In this document: piece after piece, positions 18,402 through 27,402 of the stretch
Position numbering within the stretch: the first letter of the stretch is position 1
How the letters are laid out: each line of letters starts with the position of its first letter
Assembly (NCBI GenBank): GCA_905221325.1
Contig: CAJNCS010000005.1
Location: 148,685-212,684, forward strand
Source of the DNA: a bacterium
Lineage (GTDB): Bacteria > Bacillota > Bacilli > Lactobacillales > Streptococcaceae
Length of the DNA: 64,000 nt
Reading direction: 5' to 3'
Notes under the pieces: generated by a model
What the model was told of the DNA's origin: nothing
The model's database searches: none
The model's input: the letters and a program-made list of their open reading frames with translations, nothing else
Position numbers and translations under genes: made by a program

Positions 18402-18962
18402 ATGCCAAAACGTTGTTCGTGGGTCAAGATGACCAATCCGCTCTACATCGCCTACCACGATCAGGAGTGGGGCAAGCCCCTTCATGATGACCGCGCTCTT
18501 TTTGAACTGCTCTGTATGGAGACTTATCAGGCTGGTCTGTCTTGGGAAACGGTACTAAACAAACGCCAAGCTTTCCGAGAAGTATTTCACAACTACCAAG
18601 CCCAACGTGTCGCAGAGATGACAGATGAGGAGTTGGAAGCTTTGTTAGATAATCCAGCCATCATCCGAAATAGAGCCAAGATTTTTGCGACGCGTGCCAA
18701 CGCTCAAGCATTTTTACAAATCCAGAAAACCTATGGCTCTTTTGACGCCTACCTTTGGTCTTTTGTCGATGAAAAAACGATCGTGAATGATGTTCCTGAC
18801 TATCACCTAGCACCTGCTAAAACAGCCTTGTCTGAAAAGTTATCTCAAGATCTCAAAAAACAAGGTTTCAAGTTTACAGGTCCAGTCGCAGTTTTGGCTT
18901 TTCTACAAGCAGCAGGTCTAGTTGACGACCACGAGAATGATTGTGAGTGGAAGGGGAGATAA
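18402..18962 (+). CDS. tag: DNA-3-methyladenine glycosylase I
   Basis: 186-aa base-excision repair enzyme that removes 3-methyladenine. Starts MPKRCSWVKM with the Cys of the structural zinc site, followed by YIAYHDQEWGKPLHDD and the family motif ETYQAGLSWETVLNKR; HENDCEWKG at the C terminus completes the zinc site. RBS AGGAGAAT. Directly followed by the CPBP gene without a gap. Confidence 0.96.
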   Translation: MPKRCSWVKMTNPLYIAYHDQEWGKPLHDDRALFELLCMETYQAGLSWETVLNKRQAFREVFHNYQAQRVAEMTDEELEALLDNPAIIRNRAKIFATRANAQAFLQIQKTYGSFDAYLWSFVDEKTIVNDVPDYHLAPAKTALSEKLSQDLKKQGFKFTGPVAVLAFLQAAGLVDDHENDCEWKGR

Positions 18963-19637
18963 ATGATGTCTAATAAACATAAGGGAATCCTTATTTTTAC
19001 GATTCTTTATACTGTTCTCTTTGTTTTTGACGGTGTTCACCTCTTTGATTTTCTGTTGTCGACTTCGATTACAAATTATCTAGCCTATACAGGAATTTTT
19101 CTATATGGATGTTTCTTGTTTAAATCGGAGTTGATCCAAAAGTGGAATGAAATCAAAGTGTCCTCGAGAAAGTTTTGGTTAGGAGCGTTGAAATATTTGC
19201 TCCTTCTCTTTCTGATGACCTTCTTCTTTGCTTTTCTATCAGGGTTATTGCGGCAGACACTGGGACTGGGTGGAGCAGGGCAAAACGAGACGAATATTCA
19301 AAATACGTTTCGCAGTCAGCCCCTTCTTTTGCTGCTCTTTTCCTGTGTGGTTGGTCCTGCGGTAGAAGAACTCTTTTTCCGTCAGGTTTTATTGCATTGG
19401 TTAGGAAAATATCTGTCAAGTTGGCTGAGTATTTTTCTGGTAGGCCTTGTTTTTTCCCTGACACATATGCATAGCTTGTCTTTATCAGAGTGGATCAGTG
19501 CAGTTAGTTATTTGGGTGGTGGGTTAGTTTTTTCAATTATTTATGTAAAAGAAAAAGAAAATATTTACTATCCCTTGCTAGTTCACATACTAGGAAACAG
19601 TCTCTCTTTTATGATTTTAGTCATCAGTAATATGTGA
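18963..19637 (+). CDS. CPBP-family intramembrane metalloprotease
   Basis: 224-aa membrane protein with about seven hydrophobic helices. CPBP (Abi) motif 1 is GPAVEELFFRQ (EExxxR), motif 2 is FSLTHMH, and a third conserved region is LVHILGNSL. Members include Rce1-type proteases and bacteriocin-immunity proteins; which applies is unknown. It starts immediately after the tag stop; GGGAGAT supplies the RBS. A bidirectional terminator follows. Confidence 0.88.
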   Translation: MMSNKHKGILIFTILYTVLFVFDGVHLFDFLLSTSITNYLAYTGIFLYGCFLFKSELIQKWNEIKVSSRKFWLGALKYLLLLFLMTFFFAFLSGLLRQTLGLGGAGQNETNIQNTFRSQPLLLLLFSCVVGPAVEELFFRQVLLHWLGKYLSSWLSIFLVGLVFSLTHMHSLSLSEWISAVSYLGGGLVFSIIYVKEKENIYYPLLVHILGNSLSFMILVISNM

Positions 19638-19659
19638 CGTTTTAGTAGTTATACAAGAG

Positions 19660-19692
19660 AAAAAGCTGAGAAACTCATCTCAGCTCTTTTTG
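19660..19692. terminator. Bidirectional terminator
   Basis: AGCTGAGA / TCTCAGCT 8-bp stem with A-run before and T-run after; serves the CPBP gene (+) and the S66 gene (-), whose stop codon is inside the right arm. Confidence 0.8.
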
Positions 19693-20717
19693 TTATAGTC
19701 AAAGCGAATGACTTGCTCCTGTGCGTCTACATAAGCATGGACACCAAAGGGCACAATGGCTCTTGGAGTTGCGTGGCCGACATTCAGATTATAGACAATC
19801 GGGACACTGCTGTCAACTACATCCAATAGCGTCTCCTTATACTCGTCATAGAAGGTTTCGTCCATAGGTTTTCCGACCAAGAGTCCACTGATGACCTCAA
19901 ATACCCCAGTTTCTTTCAAAGTTCGCAACATCTTTTTGAAGTCTTCCGGATCAGGCTTTTCTTCGCTTGTTTCTAACAAGAGAATCTTTCCTTCCCAGTC
20001 GGATAAGTCAGGGAAGAGTTTGTACTTTTGGCAGAGCTCCGTGCTGTCTGCGTATCGAGAGTTGTCAAAGATATCATAGAGAGATTCAAGACAACCGCCG
20101 AGGATTTCTCCCTCGAACTGGGCATTTCCTTGCAACAAATCAAAATCTGTATTTACATGACTGGCCCGAGCTGTTCCTACGGCTTTGGGACTAAAGTCAG
20201 TCCGTTCCTCGAACCAAAGGTCGCTAGGGCGGATTTCTGAGATTCTCCCAGTCTCGATCAGTTCTTTAAAGTAGTGGAGGCTATAGGGCAACATCTCCTT
20301 GTCCAATTCACAAATGTCTGCTAGAAAGGATTGCCCATAAAAAGTCTTGATCCCTAGTTTATGCAACATAAGGTGGTTCATGGTTGTATCCGAGAAACCA
20401 AGAAAAATCTTTGGTTTGATAACCTTTTGTAGTTGGTCATTTTCAAAAAGATAAGGTAGCAAACGATAGGTATCGTCTCCACCAATGGCACATAGGATCA
20501 TGTCAATGCTATCGTCCGAAAAGGCCTGCATCAAATCTGCTGCACGCGCTTCAGGATGGTCCTTGATAAAGTCTAAACCTTTTAGCGAATGGGGCGAAAA
20601 GATAGGATTGAGTCCTAGATCCTTGAGACGTTGGATACCTAGGTCCACTTCGTGTTTGACAAAATCCTCTCCGATAATGCCACTAGACAAACTCAAAATA
20701 CCAATAGTAGAAACTAT
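19680..20717 (-). CDS. S66-family peptidase (LD-carboxypeptidase / MccF-like) with non-canonical start
   Basis: Serine peptidase of the LdcA/MccF family, acting on murein tetrapeptides or peptidyl-nucleotides. Motifs: FSPHSLKGLDFI, ICAIGGDDTYRLLPYLF, GFSDTTMNHLML and a C-terminal NVGHATPRAIVPFG with the catalytic His. The frame is open upstream only to a stop at 20723. A strong SD (AGGAGG) lies seven bases before an ATA codon (20717-20715), from which the protein would read xVSTIGILSLSSG, as in relatives. The first conventional start, TTG at 20696, has no RBS and drops seven residues. ATA initiation or loss of the start codon is likely. A BOX element lies just upstream. Confidence 0.75.
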   Translation of the reverse strand: MVSTIGILSLSSGIIGEDFVKHEVDLGIQRLKDLGLNPIFSPHSLKGLDFIKDHPEARAADLMQAFSDDSIDMILCAIGGDDTYRLLPYLFENDQLQKVIKPKIFLGFSDTTMNHLMLHKLGIKTFYGQSFLADICELDKEMLPYSLHYFKELIETGRISEIRPSDLWFEERTDFSPKAVGTARASHVNTDFDLLQGNAQFEGEILGGCLESLYDIFDNSRYADSTELCQKYKLFPDLSDWEGKILLLETSEEKPDPEDFKKMLRTLKETGVFEVISGLLVGKPMDETFYDEYKETLLDVVDSSVPIVYNLNVGHATPRAIVPFGVHAYVDAQEQVIRFDYNKKS

Positions 20718-20742
20718 ATCTCATCCTCCTAGAAATAGATTG

Positions 20743-20847
20743 ATACTCTTCGAAAATCAAATTCAAACCACGTCAGCTTTGCCTTGCCGTACTCAAGTAC
20801 AGCCTGCGGCTAGCTTCCTAGTTTGCTCTTTGATTTTCATTGAGTAT
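20743..20847. repeat. BOX element (boxA-boxC)
   Basis: 105 bp beginning ATACTCTTCGAAAATCAAAT and ending TTTCATTGAGTAT (ends are inverted copies), with CAAACCACGTCAGCTTTGCC, CCTGCGGCTAGCTTCC and GTTTGCTCTTTGATTT. No boxB module. Near-consensus, upstream of the S66 gene. Confidence 0.93.
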
Positions 20848-20926
20848 GAGCCTATTTTATCACAAAAGATGAGAGAAAACTATAAGAATGAAACTCAGAA
20901 GTGCTATTGAATCTCAAGAAAGCAAG

Positions 20927-20954
20927 TGAAAAAGCAACCGCCTGTGCAGTTGCT
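20927..20954 (-). terminator. Terminator after the TfoX-like pseudogene
   Basis: On the minus strand AGCAAC / GTTGCT with 10-nt loop followed by UUUUU. Confidence 0.65.
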
Positions 20955-20984
20955 TTTCATTTTTCTAATCTCGATAGGTGTGAG

Positions 20985-21332
20985 TTACTTGGTCAATTCT
21001 TGATTATAGGAGAGGGATAAATCAATCCAGTAAGGAAGTTCTTTTTGACCTTCGATATCTAGGTCTATATAGCCATGATAAGGTCGCCCTCTCATCAATG
21101 TAGTACGAGCTCCTGTTCGGGGTAGAACTTGCTTTTCCATTTCTTTGCCAATTCTCACCATAACCAGTTCGTCCTTTCTGGAACTGACTGTAAGGACCAT
21201 TTTCCCACGAATCATAAAGGCCAGGCCACCAAACAGTTTCTTTTCTTCTACTCTTCTTCGAAAATTTGGGGAGGAAGTTTGAGTGCTAGAATTTTTCGAA
21301 TCTGCTGAGCTAAAGATTGACTATATGCCATA
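20985..21332 (-). pseudogene. TfoX/Sxy N-terminal-domain protein, frameshifted
   Basis: From ATG at 21332 the frame reads MAYSQSLAQQIRKILALKLP then PQIFEEE and stops at TAG (about 21249-21251). One base out of phase the sequence resumes as VEEKKLFGGLAFMIRGKM and runs to a normal end (LSLSYNQELTK) at 20985. Joined, it gives a TfoX N-terminal-like protein of about 115 aa. The break is in a GAAGAAGAG purine run prone to slippage. The downstream piece alone starts at an internal Met (21215) without an RBS. Either an inactive gene, a slippage-regulated one, or a sequencing error. Confidence 0.8.
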
Positions 21333-21346
21333 GCTTTTCACTTTTC

Positions 21347-22024
21347 TTAATAACGTGATGGGCCCGCGCTTGCACTTCGGATGTTGAAACGTTTCTTGAG
21401 ATAGAAGCGAAGGGCGAGAAGTGCTGCTCCTAGAATAGCCAAAGGCAATGGAGCAAGGACTGGATTGAGGTTGGCTGGTAGGAAGCTTGTTGCAAAGAAG
21501 ACAACTAACCAAAGGACCATAGAGGCCAAAATTACGAGGATTGACTTCCAGAATGGAGGACGTTGGCTACGGTCTGTGTCTGGTCCATAGTACTGGTAGA
21601 CAAAGTAGTACATCAAGTAAAAGGCAACTCCCCCAACAAGTCCAACCAACAAGAGGGTAATCAAACCATAGCCAATAGCCTGATCTGCTGAGAAGAAGGT
21701 TGTGAGGGCGCTGACGAGGGCAAAGAGGCTAGTGATGAAAAGAGCTGAGTCCATAATCATGAGTTTTGGATCGTCATTTTCTTTTGGATGCTCTTTTTCA
21801 TATTGCTCCTTGACAGTGAAGCTATGAGCCCAGTGGGTTGGAGCGCCATAGAGGGAACGAGCTGTCGTTCCTTTGGCTTGTTCTTCAAGGATTTTAGGAA
21901 TAACTTCCTCAAAGACAGCCTTGATTTCAGCGTCTGTTTTACCATCTTTGATAAATTGTTGGGTAGCGATGTGGATAAACTCTTGGTTTTTCTTGGTTAG
22001 TTTTTGTAAATCAATCTGAGACAT
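21347..22024 (-). CDS. DUF1129-family membrane protein
   Basis: 225 aa from MSQIDLQKLTKK, chosen because AAGAGGAAT precedes it; the frame extends seven codons further into corA. An N-terminal cytoplasmic helical region of about 100 aa is followed by four or five hydrophobic helices (ALFITSLFALVSALTTFF, GLITLLLVGLVGGVAFYLMY, ILVILASMVLWLVVFFATSF, PLPLAILGAALLALRFYL). DUF1129 proteins have no established function; several sit beside corA as here, which hints at a membrane or ion role but does not prove it. Confidence 0.82.
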   Translation of the reverse strand: MSQIDLQKLTKKNQEFIHIATQQFIKDGKTDAEIKAVFEEVIPKILEEQAKGTTARSLYGAPTHWAHSFTVKEQYEKEHPKENDDPKLMIMDSALFITSLFALVSALTTFFSADQAIGYGLITLLLVGLVGGVAFYLMYYFVYQYYGPDTDRSQRPPFWKSILVILASMVLWLVVFFATSFLPANLNPVLAPLPLAILGAALLALRFYLKKRFNIRSASAGPSRY

Positions 22025-22035
22025 AGGGATTCCTC

Positions 22036-22980
22036 TTAGAACCATTTTTTATGGATGAGATAGAGAGTGAGCGAAACACTCATAGCAAAGGCGATAAAGA
22101 CGATTAACCAGAAGGCGTGTGGCTCGCCATTTAGAGGGATTTCATTATCCTTGAAGTTCATCCCGTAGGCTGAGAAGATCATGGTTGGGACAGACATGAC
22201 AATGGTCACGAGAGCCAGGGTTTTCATGATATTGTTCTGGTTGTTGGAAATGATAGAGGCAAAGGTCTCTGTCATAGAGTGAAGGACGTTTCCATAGATA
22301 TCTGCCATCTCGATGGCCTGTTGGGTTTCAATCAGGGTATCCTCGAGTATATCCTCGTCTTCTAAGTATTTTTTGATATTGCTGGTTGCGCTGGTCAATT
22401 TCTTGATCACGCGCTCGTTTGTTTTTAGTGAGGCCTTGAAATAGACGATGGTCTTTTCCAATTCCATGAGTTCAATCAATTCTTCATTTCGAGTGGATTT
22501 ATGCAGTTGGCTTTCGATTTGTTCGCTCTTGCGATCAATGGAACGAAGGGCAGTTAGATAAAGTTCGGCATTGCGATAAAGGAGTTGAAAGATAAAGCGT
22601 GATCGCATGAAGGTATAGAAATTACGCAACCTACGATTGATAAAGACATCAAGAACAGGGAGGGATTCCAAGCAAGTAGTGATAATGGTTTCCTCGGTGA
22701 TGATAATCCCTAGCGGAATCGTTACGTAGTAGGTGCGGTTGTTTCTCTCTTCTGTGACTGGAACGTCTACGATAATCAAAGTGTACTCATCTTCGATGGT
22801 AATACGGGACATTTCTTCCGCATCGAGCGGTGCTCGAAGGTCGGCGATGTCAATGTCGAAGGCATTAGCAATCTCCAATGATTCATTTTGTGTAGGATTG
22901 ACGAGGTTGATCCAGGTACCAGGTTCAAGTGTATCGATCTCTTTAAATTCAGTTGTTGTTGAGAGAAAAACTTGTTTCAT
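22036..22980 (-). CDS. corA: CorA-family magnesium/divalent cation channel
   Basis: 314 aa. A long N-terminal cytoplasmic domain with a helical stalk (about 130-240) is followed by two C-terminal membrane helices; the selectivity motif YGMNF comes after the first, and a short acidic loop DNEIPLNGEPHAF separates them. Forms pentameric Mg2+ (or Co2+/Ni2+) channels in the family. The next gene starts 12 bases past the stop. Together with the M-box-controlled ATPase about 5 kb away it gives this region two magnesium-related transporters. Confidence 0.95.
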   Translation of the reverse strand: MKQVFLSTTTEFKEIDTLEPGTWINLVNPTQNESLEIANAFDIDIADLRAPLDAEEMSRITIEDEYTLIIVDVPVTEERNNRTYYVTIPLGIIITEETIITTCLESLPVLDVFINRRLRNFYTFMRSRFIFQLLYRNAELYLTALRSIDRKSEQIESQLHKSTRNEELIELMELEKTIVYFKASLKTNERVIKKLTSATSNIKKYLEDEDILEDTLIETQQAIEMADIYGNVLHSMTETFASIISNNQNNIMKTLALVTIVMSVPTMIFSAYGMNFKDNEIPLNGEPHAFWLIVFIAFAMSVSLTLYLIHKKWF

Positions 22981-23076
22981 ATCCCCTATCCTTTCCTACT
23001 ATTCAGTGATTGGTTTTTTGCACCGTACTATTATACTATAAAAACAGCTTTTTGGGTAATAGAATTTCACATTTTT

Positions 23077-23085
23077 TGGTATAAT
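23077..23085 (+). promoter_or_regulatory. Extended -10 promoter for uvrA
   Basis: TGgTATAAT. It overlaps the most upstream ATG of the uvrA frame (23084), which shows that the real start is further downstream. Confidence 0.7.
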
Positions 23086-23116
23086 GGAAAGCAATAATGG
23101 ACTAGAAAGAACAAAG

Positions 23117-25948
23117 ATGCAAGATAAAATTGTGATTCATGGGGCGCGTGCCCATAATTTAAAAAATATAGATGTGGAGATTCCAAGAGACAAGCTGGTC
23201 GTCGTTACCGGTTTGTCGGGTTCTGGGAAATCCAGTCTGGCTTTTGATACCCTCTATGCCGAGGGCCAACGTCGCTATGTAGAGAGTCTATCAGCCTATG
23301 CTCGTCAGTTTTTGGGCAATATGGAAAAACCAGATGTAGATGCCATTGACGGCCTCAGCCCAGCTATTTCCATCGACCAGAAAACGACTAGCAAAAACCC
23401 ACGCTCGACCGTGGGAACTACGACTGAAATCAATGATTATCTGCGTCTCCTCTACGCACGTGTGGGGACGCCTTACTGTATTAACGGCCATGGGGCTATC
23501 AAGGCCTCTTCTGTGGAGCAAATCGTAGATAAGGTCTTGGAATTGCCAGAACGCCAACGTCTGCAAATCTTAGCTCCTGTCATTCGTAAGAAAAAAGGGC
23601 AGCATAAGAGTGTCATTGAAAAGGTTCAGAAAGATGGTTATGTCCGCGTCCGTGTGGATGGGGAGGTCTATGATGTGACCGAAGTTCCAGAGTTGTCCAA
23701 GAGCAAGCAACACAATATTGATGTTGTGGTCGACCGTATTGTCATCAAGGAGGGCATCCGTAGCCGTCTCTTTGACTCCATTGAGGCTGCCCTTCGTATC
23801 GCAGAAGGTTATGTCATTATCGATACCATGGACGATTCGGAGTTGCTATTCTCTGAGCACTATGCCTGCCCGGTTTGTGGTTTTACCGTACCAGAGTTAG
23901 AGCCTCGTCTCTTCTCCTTTAATGCTCCTTTTGGCTCTTGTAGCGAGTGTGACGGTTTGGGCATCAAGCTGGAGGTGGATACTGATTTGGTGGTTCCTGA
24001 TGCCAGCAAAACCTTACGTGAAGGAGCGCTGGCACCTTGGAATCCTATCTCATCTAACTACTATCCAAACATGCTAGAGCAGGCCATGACAGCCTTTGGA
24101 GTGGACATGGATAAGCCCTTTGAAGACTTGTCAGAAGAAGATAAAAACTTGATTCTTTACGGCTCAGATGGCAAGGAATTCCATTTCCACTATGAGAATG
24201 AATTTGGTGGTGTGCGCGATATCGATATTCCTTTTGAGGGAGTTGTCAATAATATCAAGCGCCGTTACCATGAGACTAACAGTGACTACACGCGCACCCA
24301 GATGCGTCTCTACATGAATGAGCTGACCTGCGGAACTTGTCACGGCTACCGTCTCAATGACCAGGCCTTGTCTGTCCGTGTGGGCGGTGAGCAAGGACCT
24401 CATATCGGTGAAATCTCAGACTTGTCTATCGCAGACCACTTGGATTTGGTGAGCCAGCTGACCTTGTCTGAAAATGAAGCCATTATCGCCCGTCCCATTC
24501 TCAAGGAAATCAAGGATCGCTTGACCTTCCTCAATAACGTAGGTCTCAACTATCTGACTCTTTCTCGTTCGGCAGGAACCCTTTCAGGTGGGGAGAGCCA
24601 GCGAATTCGCTTGGCGACCCAGATTGGGTCCAATCTATCAGGTGTCCTTTATATCCTGGATGAGCCTTCGATCGGTCTTCACCAGAGGGATAATGATCGC
24701 CTGATTGCCAGTCTGAAAAAGATGCGTGACTTGGGCAATACTCTCATCGTGGTAGAACACGACGAAGATACTATGCGTGAGGCGGATTATCTGATTGATG
24801 TCGGACCTGGTGCGGGAGTCTTTGGTGGAGAGATTGTTGCTGCAGGAACGCCCAAGCAGGTGGCTCGCAACAGTAAGTCTATCACAGGTCAGTACTTGTC
24901 AGGGAAACGTGCCATTCCAGTGCCAGCAGAGCGCCGTTCCGGAAATGGACGTTTTATCGAGGTGACGGGAGCGCGTGAGAACAACTTGCAAAATATCACG
25001 GCTCGCTTCCCACTAGGGAAATTCATCGCAGTGACGGGGGTGTCAGGTTCAGGGAAATCGACCTTAATCAACAGCATCCTCAAAAAAGCCATTGCCCAGA
25101 AGCTCAACCGCAATTCAGACAAACCTGGTAAGTTTAAAACCATTACAGGGATTGAGCATGTCGATCGCCTGATTGATATTGACCAGAGCCCTATAGGACG
25201 GACGCCGAGGTCCAACCCAGCCACCTATACAGGTGTCTTTGACGACATCCGTGACCTCTTTGCCCAGACAAACGAGGCCAAGATTCGAGGCTACAAGAAG
25301 GGCCGTTTCAGTTTCAACGTTAAGGGAGGCCGTTGTGAAGCTTGCTCAGGTGACGGAATCATCAAGATTGAGATGCACTTTTTGCCAGATGTTTACGTGG
25401 CTTGTGAAGTCTGCCACGGAACCCGCTACAACAGCGAGACCCTAGAAGTTCACTACAAGGAAAAAAATATCTCGCAGGTCTTGGACATGACCGTCAACGA
25501 TGCGGTGGAATTCTTCCAACATATTCCTAAGATTCAACGCAAACTCCAGACCATCAAGGATGTAGGGCTGGGCTATGTAACGCTAGGGCAACCGGCTACC
25601 ACCCTTTCTGGAGGAGAAGCTCAGCGTATGAAGTTGGCTAGTGAACTCCACAAACGCTCGACAGGAAAATCTTTCTACATTCTGGATGAGCCTACGACAG
25701 GGCTTCATACTGAGGATATCGCTCGCTTGCTTAAAGTCTTGGCTCGCTTTGTCGACGATGGAAATACAGTCCTCGTCATCGAGCACAATCTGGATGTCAT
25801 CAAGACGGCAGACCATATTATCGATTTGGGTCCTGAGGGCGGTGTCGGTGGCGGAACCATCATCGCAACTGGAACCCCAGAAGAAGTAGCAGCCAACGAA
25901 GCCAGCTACACAGGACACTATTTGAAAGGAAAGTTACATCATGAATAA
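23117..25948 (+). CDS. uvrA: Excinuclease ABC subunit A
   Basis: 943-aa damage-sensing ATPase of nucleotide excision repair. Two ABC modules: Walker [15 protein letters not shown] and [13 protein letters not shown]; signatures [12 protein letters not shown] and [12 protein letters not shown]. Zinc fingers CPVC...CSEC and CEAC...CEVC are intact. The start is [16 protein letters not shown] at 23117; the frame opens at 23084 but that codon is inside the promoter. The gene ends eight bases inside the following peptidase gene, so the two are coupled. Confidence 0.97.
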   Translation: MQDKIVIHGARAHNLKNIDVEIPRDKLVVVTGLSGSGKSSLAFDTLYAEGQRRYVESLSAYARQFLGNMEKPDVDAIDGLSPAISIDQKTTSKNPRSTVGTTTEINDYLRLLYARVGTPYCINGHGAIKASSVEQIVDKVLELPERQRLQILAPVIRKKKGQHKSVIEKVQKDGYVRVRVDGEVYDVTEVPELSKSKQHNIDVVVDRIVIKEGIRSRLFDSIEAALRIAEGYVIIDTMDDSELLFSEHYACPVCGFTVPELEPRLFSFNAPFGSCSECDGLGIKLEVDTDLVVPDASKTLREGALAPWNPISSNYYPNMLEQAMTAFGVDMDKPFEDLSEEDKNLILYGSDGKEFHFHYENEFGGVRDIDIPFEGVVNNIKRRYHETNSDYTRTQMRLYMNELTCGTCHGYRLNDQALSVRVGGEQGPHIGEISDLSIADHLDLVSQLTLSENEAIIARPILKEIKDRLTFLNNVGLNYLTLSRSAGTLSGGESQRIRLATQIGSNLSGVLYILDEPSIGLHQRDNDRLIASLKKMRDLGNTLIVVEHDEDTMREADYLIDVGPGAGVFGGEIVAAGTPKQVARNSKSITGQYLSGKRAIPVPAERRSGNGRFIEVTGARENNLQNITARFPLGKFIAVTGVSGSGKSTLINSILKKAIAQKLNRNSDKPGKFKTITGIEHVDRLIDIDQSPIGRTPRSNPATYTGVFDDIRDLFAQTNEAKIRGYKKGRFSFNVKGGRCEACSGDGIIKIEMHFLPDVYVACEVCHGTRYNSETLEVHYKEKNISQVLDMTVNDAVEFFQHIPKIQRKLQTIKDVGLGYVTLGQPATTLSGGEAQRMKLASELHKRSTGKSFYILDEPTTGLHTEDIARLLKVLARFVDDGNTVLVIEHNLDVIKTADHIIDLGPEGGVGGGTIIATGTPEEVAANEASYTGHYLKGKLHHE

Positions 25949-27002
25949 ACGTGTGCAAGCATTTCTAGCTAAAATGCAAGAAAAAGAACTAGATGGTATC
26001 ATCATCAACAACCTTAAAAACGTCTATTACCTGACCGGTTTTTGGGGCTCAAACGGAACAGTCTTCATCAGCCGTGACCGTCAGGTCTTGGTGACAGATT
26101 CTCGCTATATCATCGCAGCCAAGCAAGAAACCAGTGGTTTTGAAATCGTAGCTGATCGCGATGAATTGGCTGTCATTGCAGGCATTGTCAAGGATATGGG
26201 CTTGTCTCGAATCGGTTTTGAGGACGAGATTTCGGTCTCTTATTACCACCGTATGCAGGCAACTTTTGCAGGTTTGGACTTGCTTCCACAAACTCAGTTT
26301 GTTGAAGGTCTTCGTATGATTAAGGATGAGGCGGAGATTGCAGCTATTCGCAAGGCTTGTTCTATTTCAGACCAAGCTTTCCGCGATGCGCTTGACTTCA
26401 TCAAACCAGGAAAAACTGAGATTGAGATTGCCAACTTCCTTGACTTCCGTATGCGTGAGTTGGGAGCATCTGGCTTGTCTTTTGACACTATTCTAGCTAG
26501 TGGGATCAACTCTTCCAAACCCCATGCCCATCCTATGCACAAACCAGTGGAGCTAGGAGAAGCCATTACCATGGACTTCGGTTGCCTTTATGCCCACTAT
26601 GTCAGTGATATGACACGGACAATCTACTTGGGGCATGTTAGCGACGAGCAAGCAGAGATTTACAATACGGTTTTGAAAGCCAACCAAGCTTTGATTGACC
26701 AGGCTAAGGCAGGATTAGGTTTCCGTGACTTTGACAAAATCCCTCGTGATATTATCATCGAAGCAGGCTATGGTGACTACTTTACTCACGGTATTGGACA
26801 CGGTATCGGATTGGATATCCATGAGGAACCATACTTTAGCCAAACATCAACTGATACGATTAAGGCAGGCATGACCTTGACAGATGAGCCTGGTATCTAT
26901 ATCGAAGGCAAATACGGTGTTCGTATTGAGGATGATATCTTGATTACGGAGACAGGTTGCGAATTGTTGACTCTAGCTCCAAAAGAATTGATTGTTATCT
27001 AA
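25941..27002 (+). CDS. pepP: M24 Xaa-Pro aminopeptidase
   Basis: 353 aa, pita-bread metallopeptidase that removes N-terminal residues before proline or acts as a prolidase. Creatinase-like N-terminal domain 1-125; metal ligands in [16 protein letters not shown] (two Asp), [15 protein letters not shown] (His), DEPGIYIEG (Glu) and GVRIEDD (Glu). The start overlaps the uvrA stop region. Aminopeptidase P and prolidase (PepQ) cannot be separated from sequence alone. Confidence 0.93.
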   Translation: MNKRVQAFLAKMQEKELDGIIINNLKNVYYLTGFWGSNGTVFISRDRQVLVTDSRYIIAAKQETSGFEIVADRDELAVIAGIVKDMGLSRIGFEDEISVSYYHRMQATFAGLDLLPQTQFVEGLRMIKDEAEIAAIRKACSISDQAFRDALDFIKPGKTEIEIANFLDFRMRELGASGLSFDTILASGINSSKPHAHPMHKPVELGEAITMDFGCLYAHYVSDMTRTIYLGHVSDEQAEIYNTVLKANQALIDQAKAGLGFRDFDKIPRDIIIEAGYGDYFTHGIGHGIGLDIHEEPYFSQTSTDTIKAGMTLTDEPGIYIEGKYGVRIEDDILITETGCELLTLAPKELIVI

Positions 27003-27018
27003 AAAATGAGATAAATCG

Positions 27019-27047
27019 TTGACTTTTATATTTTAAAGGTTTATACT
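27019..27047 (+). promoter_or_regulatory. Promoter of the M-box leader
   Basis: TTGACT, 17 bases, TATACT, about 10 bases before the riboswitch. Confidence 0.8.
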
Positions 27048-27053
27048 GAAAGA

Positions 27054-27197
27054 CGAAAACGGTAGGTGAGGCTACCATAGGGATACGGATGACTACCGCA
27101 AAGCAGTGGAGACACTACTCGTTGGTCAACAGTCCTGGTCGCGAAGGCCAAGACTAAGCTCATTTCATTGCCCTATGGAGTTAAAGCTTGAACGAAA
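27054..27197 (+). ncRNA. M-box (ykoK) Mg2+ riboswitch
   Basis: Contains the conserved series GGTAGGTGAGGCTACCATAG, GGATACGGATGACTACCG, CAAAGCAGTGGAGACACTAC, TTGGTCAACAGTCCTGG and CCCTATGGAGTTAAAGCTTG found in M-box leaders in this order. CATAGGG pairs with CCCTATG. It precedes an MgtA-type ATPase, the expected target class. Mg2+ binding should favour the terminator at 27218-27248. Confidence 0.93.
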
Positions 27198-27217
27198 AAA
27201 CAGATAATTAGTTTTTT

Positions 27218-27248
27218 AATCCTGCCATTTTATGGTGGGATTTTCTAC
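27218..27248 (+). terminator. M-box expression-platform terminator
   Basis: AATCCTGCCA / TGGTGGGATT, 10 bp including two G-U pairs, 5-nt loop, followed by TTTTCT. Confidence 0.75.
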
Positions 27249-27277
27249 TGTTTTAGAACAAGGAAAGGAGACAAATG

Positions 27278-27349
27278 ATGCAAATTGACGATCATCCAGA
27301 ACCGCACATACACAGCCAATCGCTGATTTGTGTCGTTCTGCCCTTATAA
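27278..27349 (+). CDS. Putative leader peptide upstream of the MgtA-type ATPase
   Basis: 23-codon ORF (MQIDDHPEPHIHSQSLICVV + LPL) with an excellent SD (AAAGGAG, 7 bases before this ATG; a second in-frame ATG lies just upstream at 27275). It sits between the M-box terminator and the ATPase gene. The N-terminal acidic/proline run DDHPEP recalls E. coli MgtL, whose EPDP destabilises translating ribosomes at low Mg2+. Its codons form one arm of a long hairpin (27307-27370). No homologue search could be done; function is inferred from position and sequence features. Confidence 0.6.
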   Translation: MQIDDHPEPHIHSQSLICVVLPL

Positions 27350-27388
27350 AGTGATTGGTCTCTGTGTATGAAACACATCATTCATACA
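27307..27388 (+). promoter_or_regulatory. Mutually exclusive hairpins between leader ORF and the ATPase gene
   Basis: Hairpin 1: 27307-27323 with 27351-27370 (17 bp, 3-nt bulge), enclosing the leader stop codon in its loop. Hairpin 2: TGTATGAA (27365-27372) with TTCATACA (27381-27388). They share 27365-27370, so only one can form. Hairpin 2 ends two bases before the ATPase SD (TAGGAG). Neither is followed by a U tract. Confidence 0.65.
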
Positions 27389-27402
27389 GATAGGAGAAAC
27401 CA

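Noticed and set aside
27054..27197. Manganese (yybP-ykoY) riboswitch, as used by some streptococcal cation ATPase genes
   Set aside because: The ordered conserved segments match the M-box and the yybP-ykoY core is absent.
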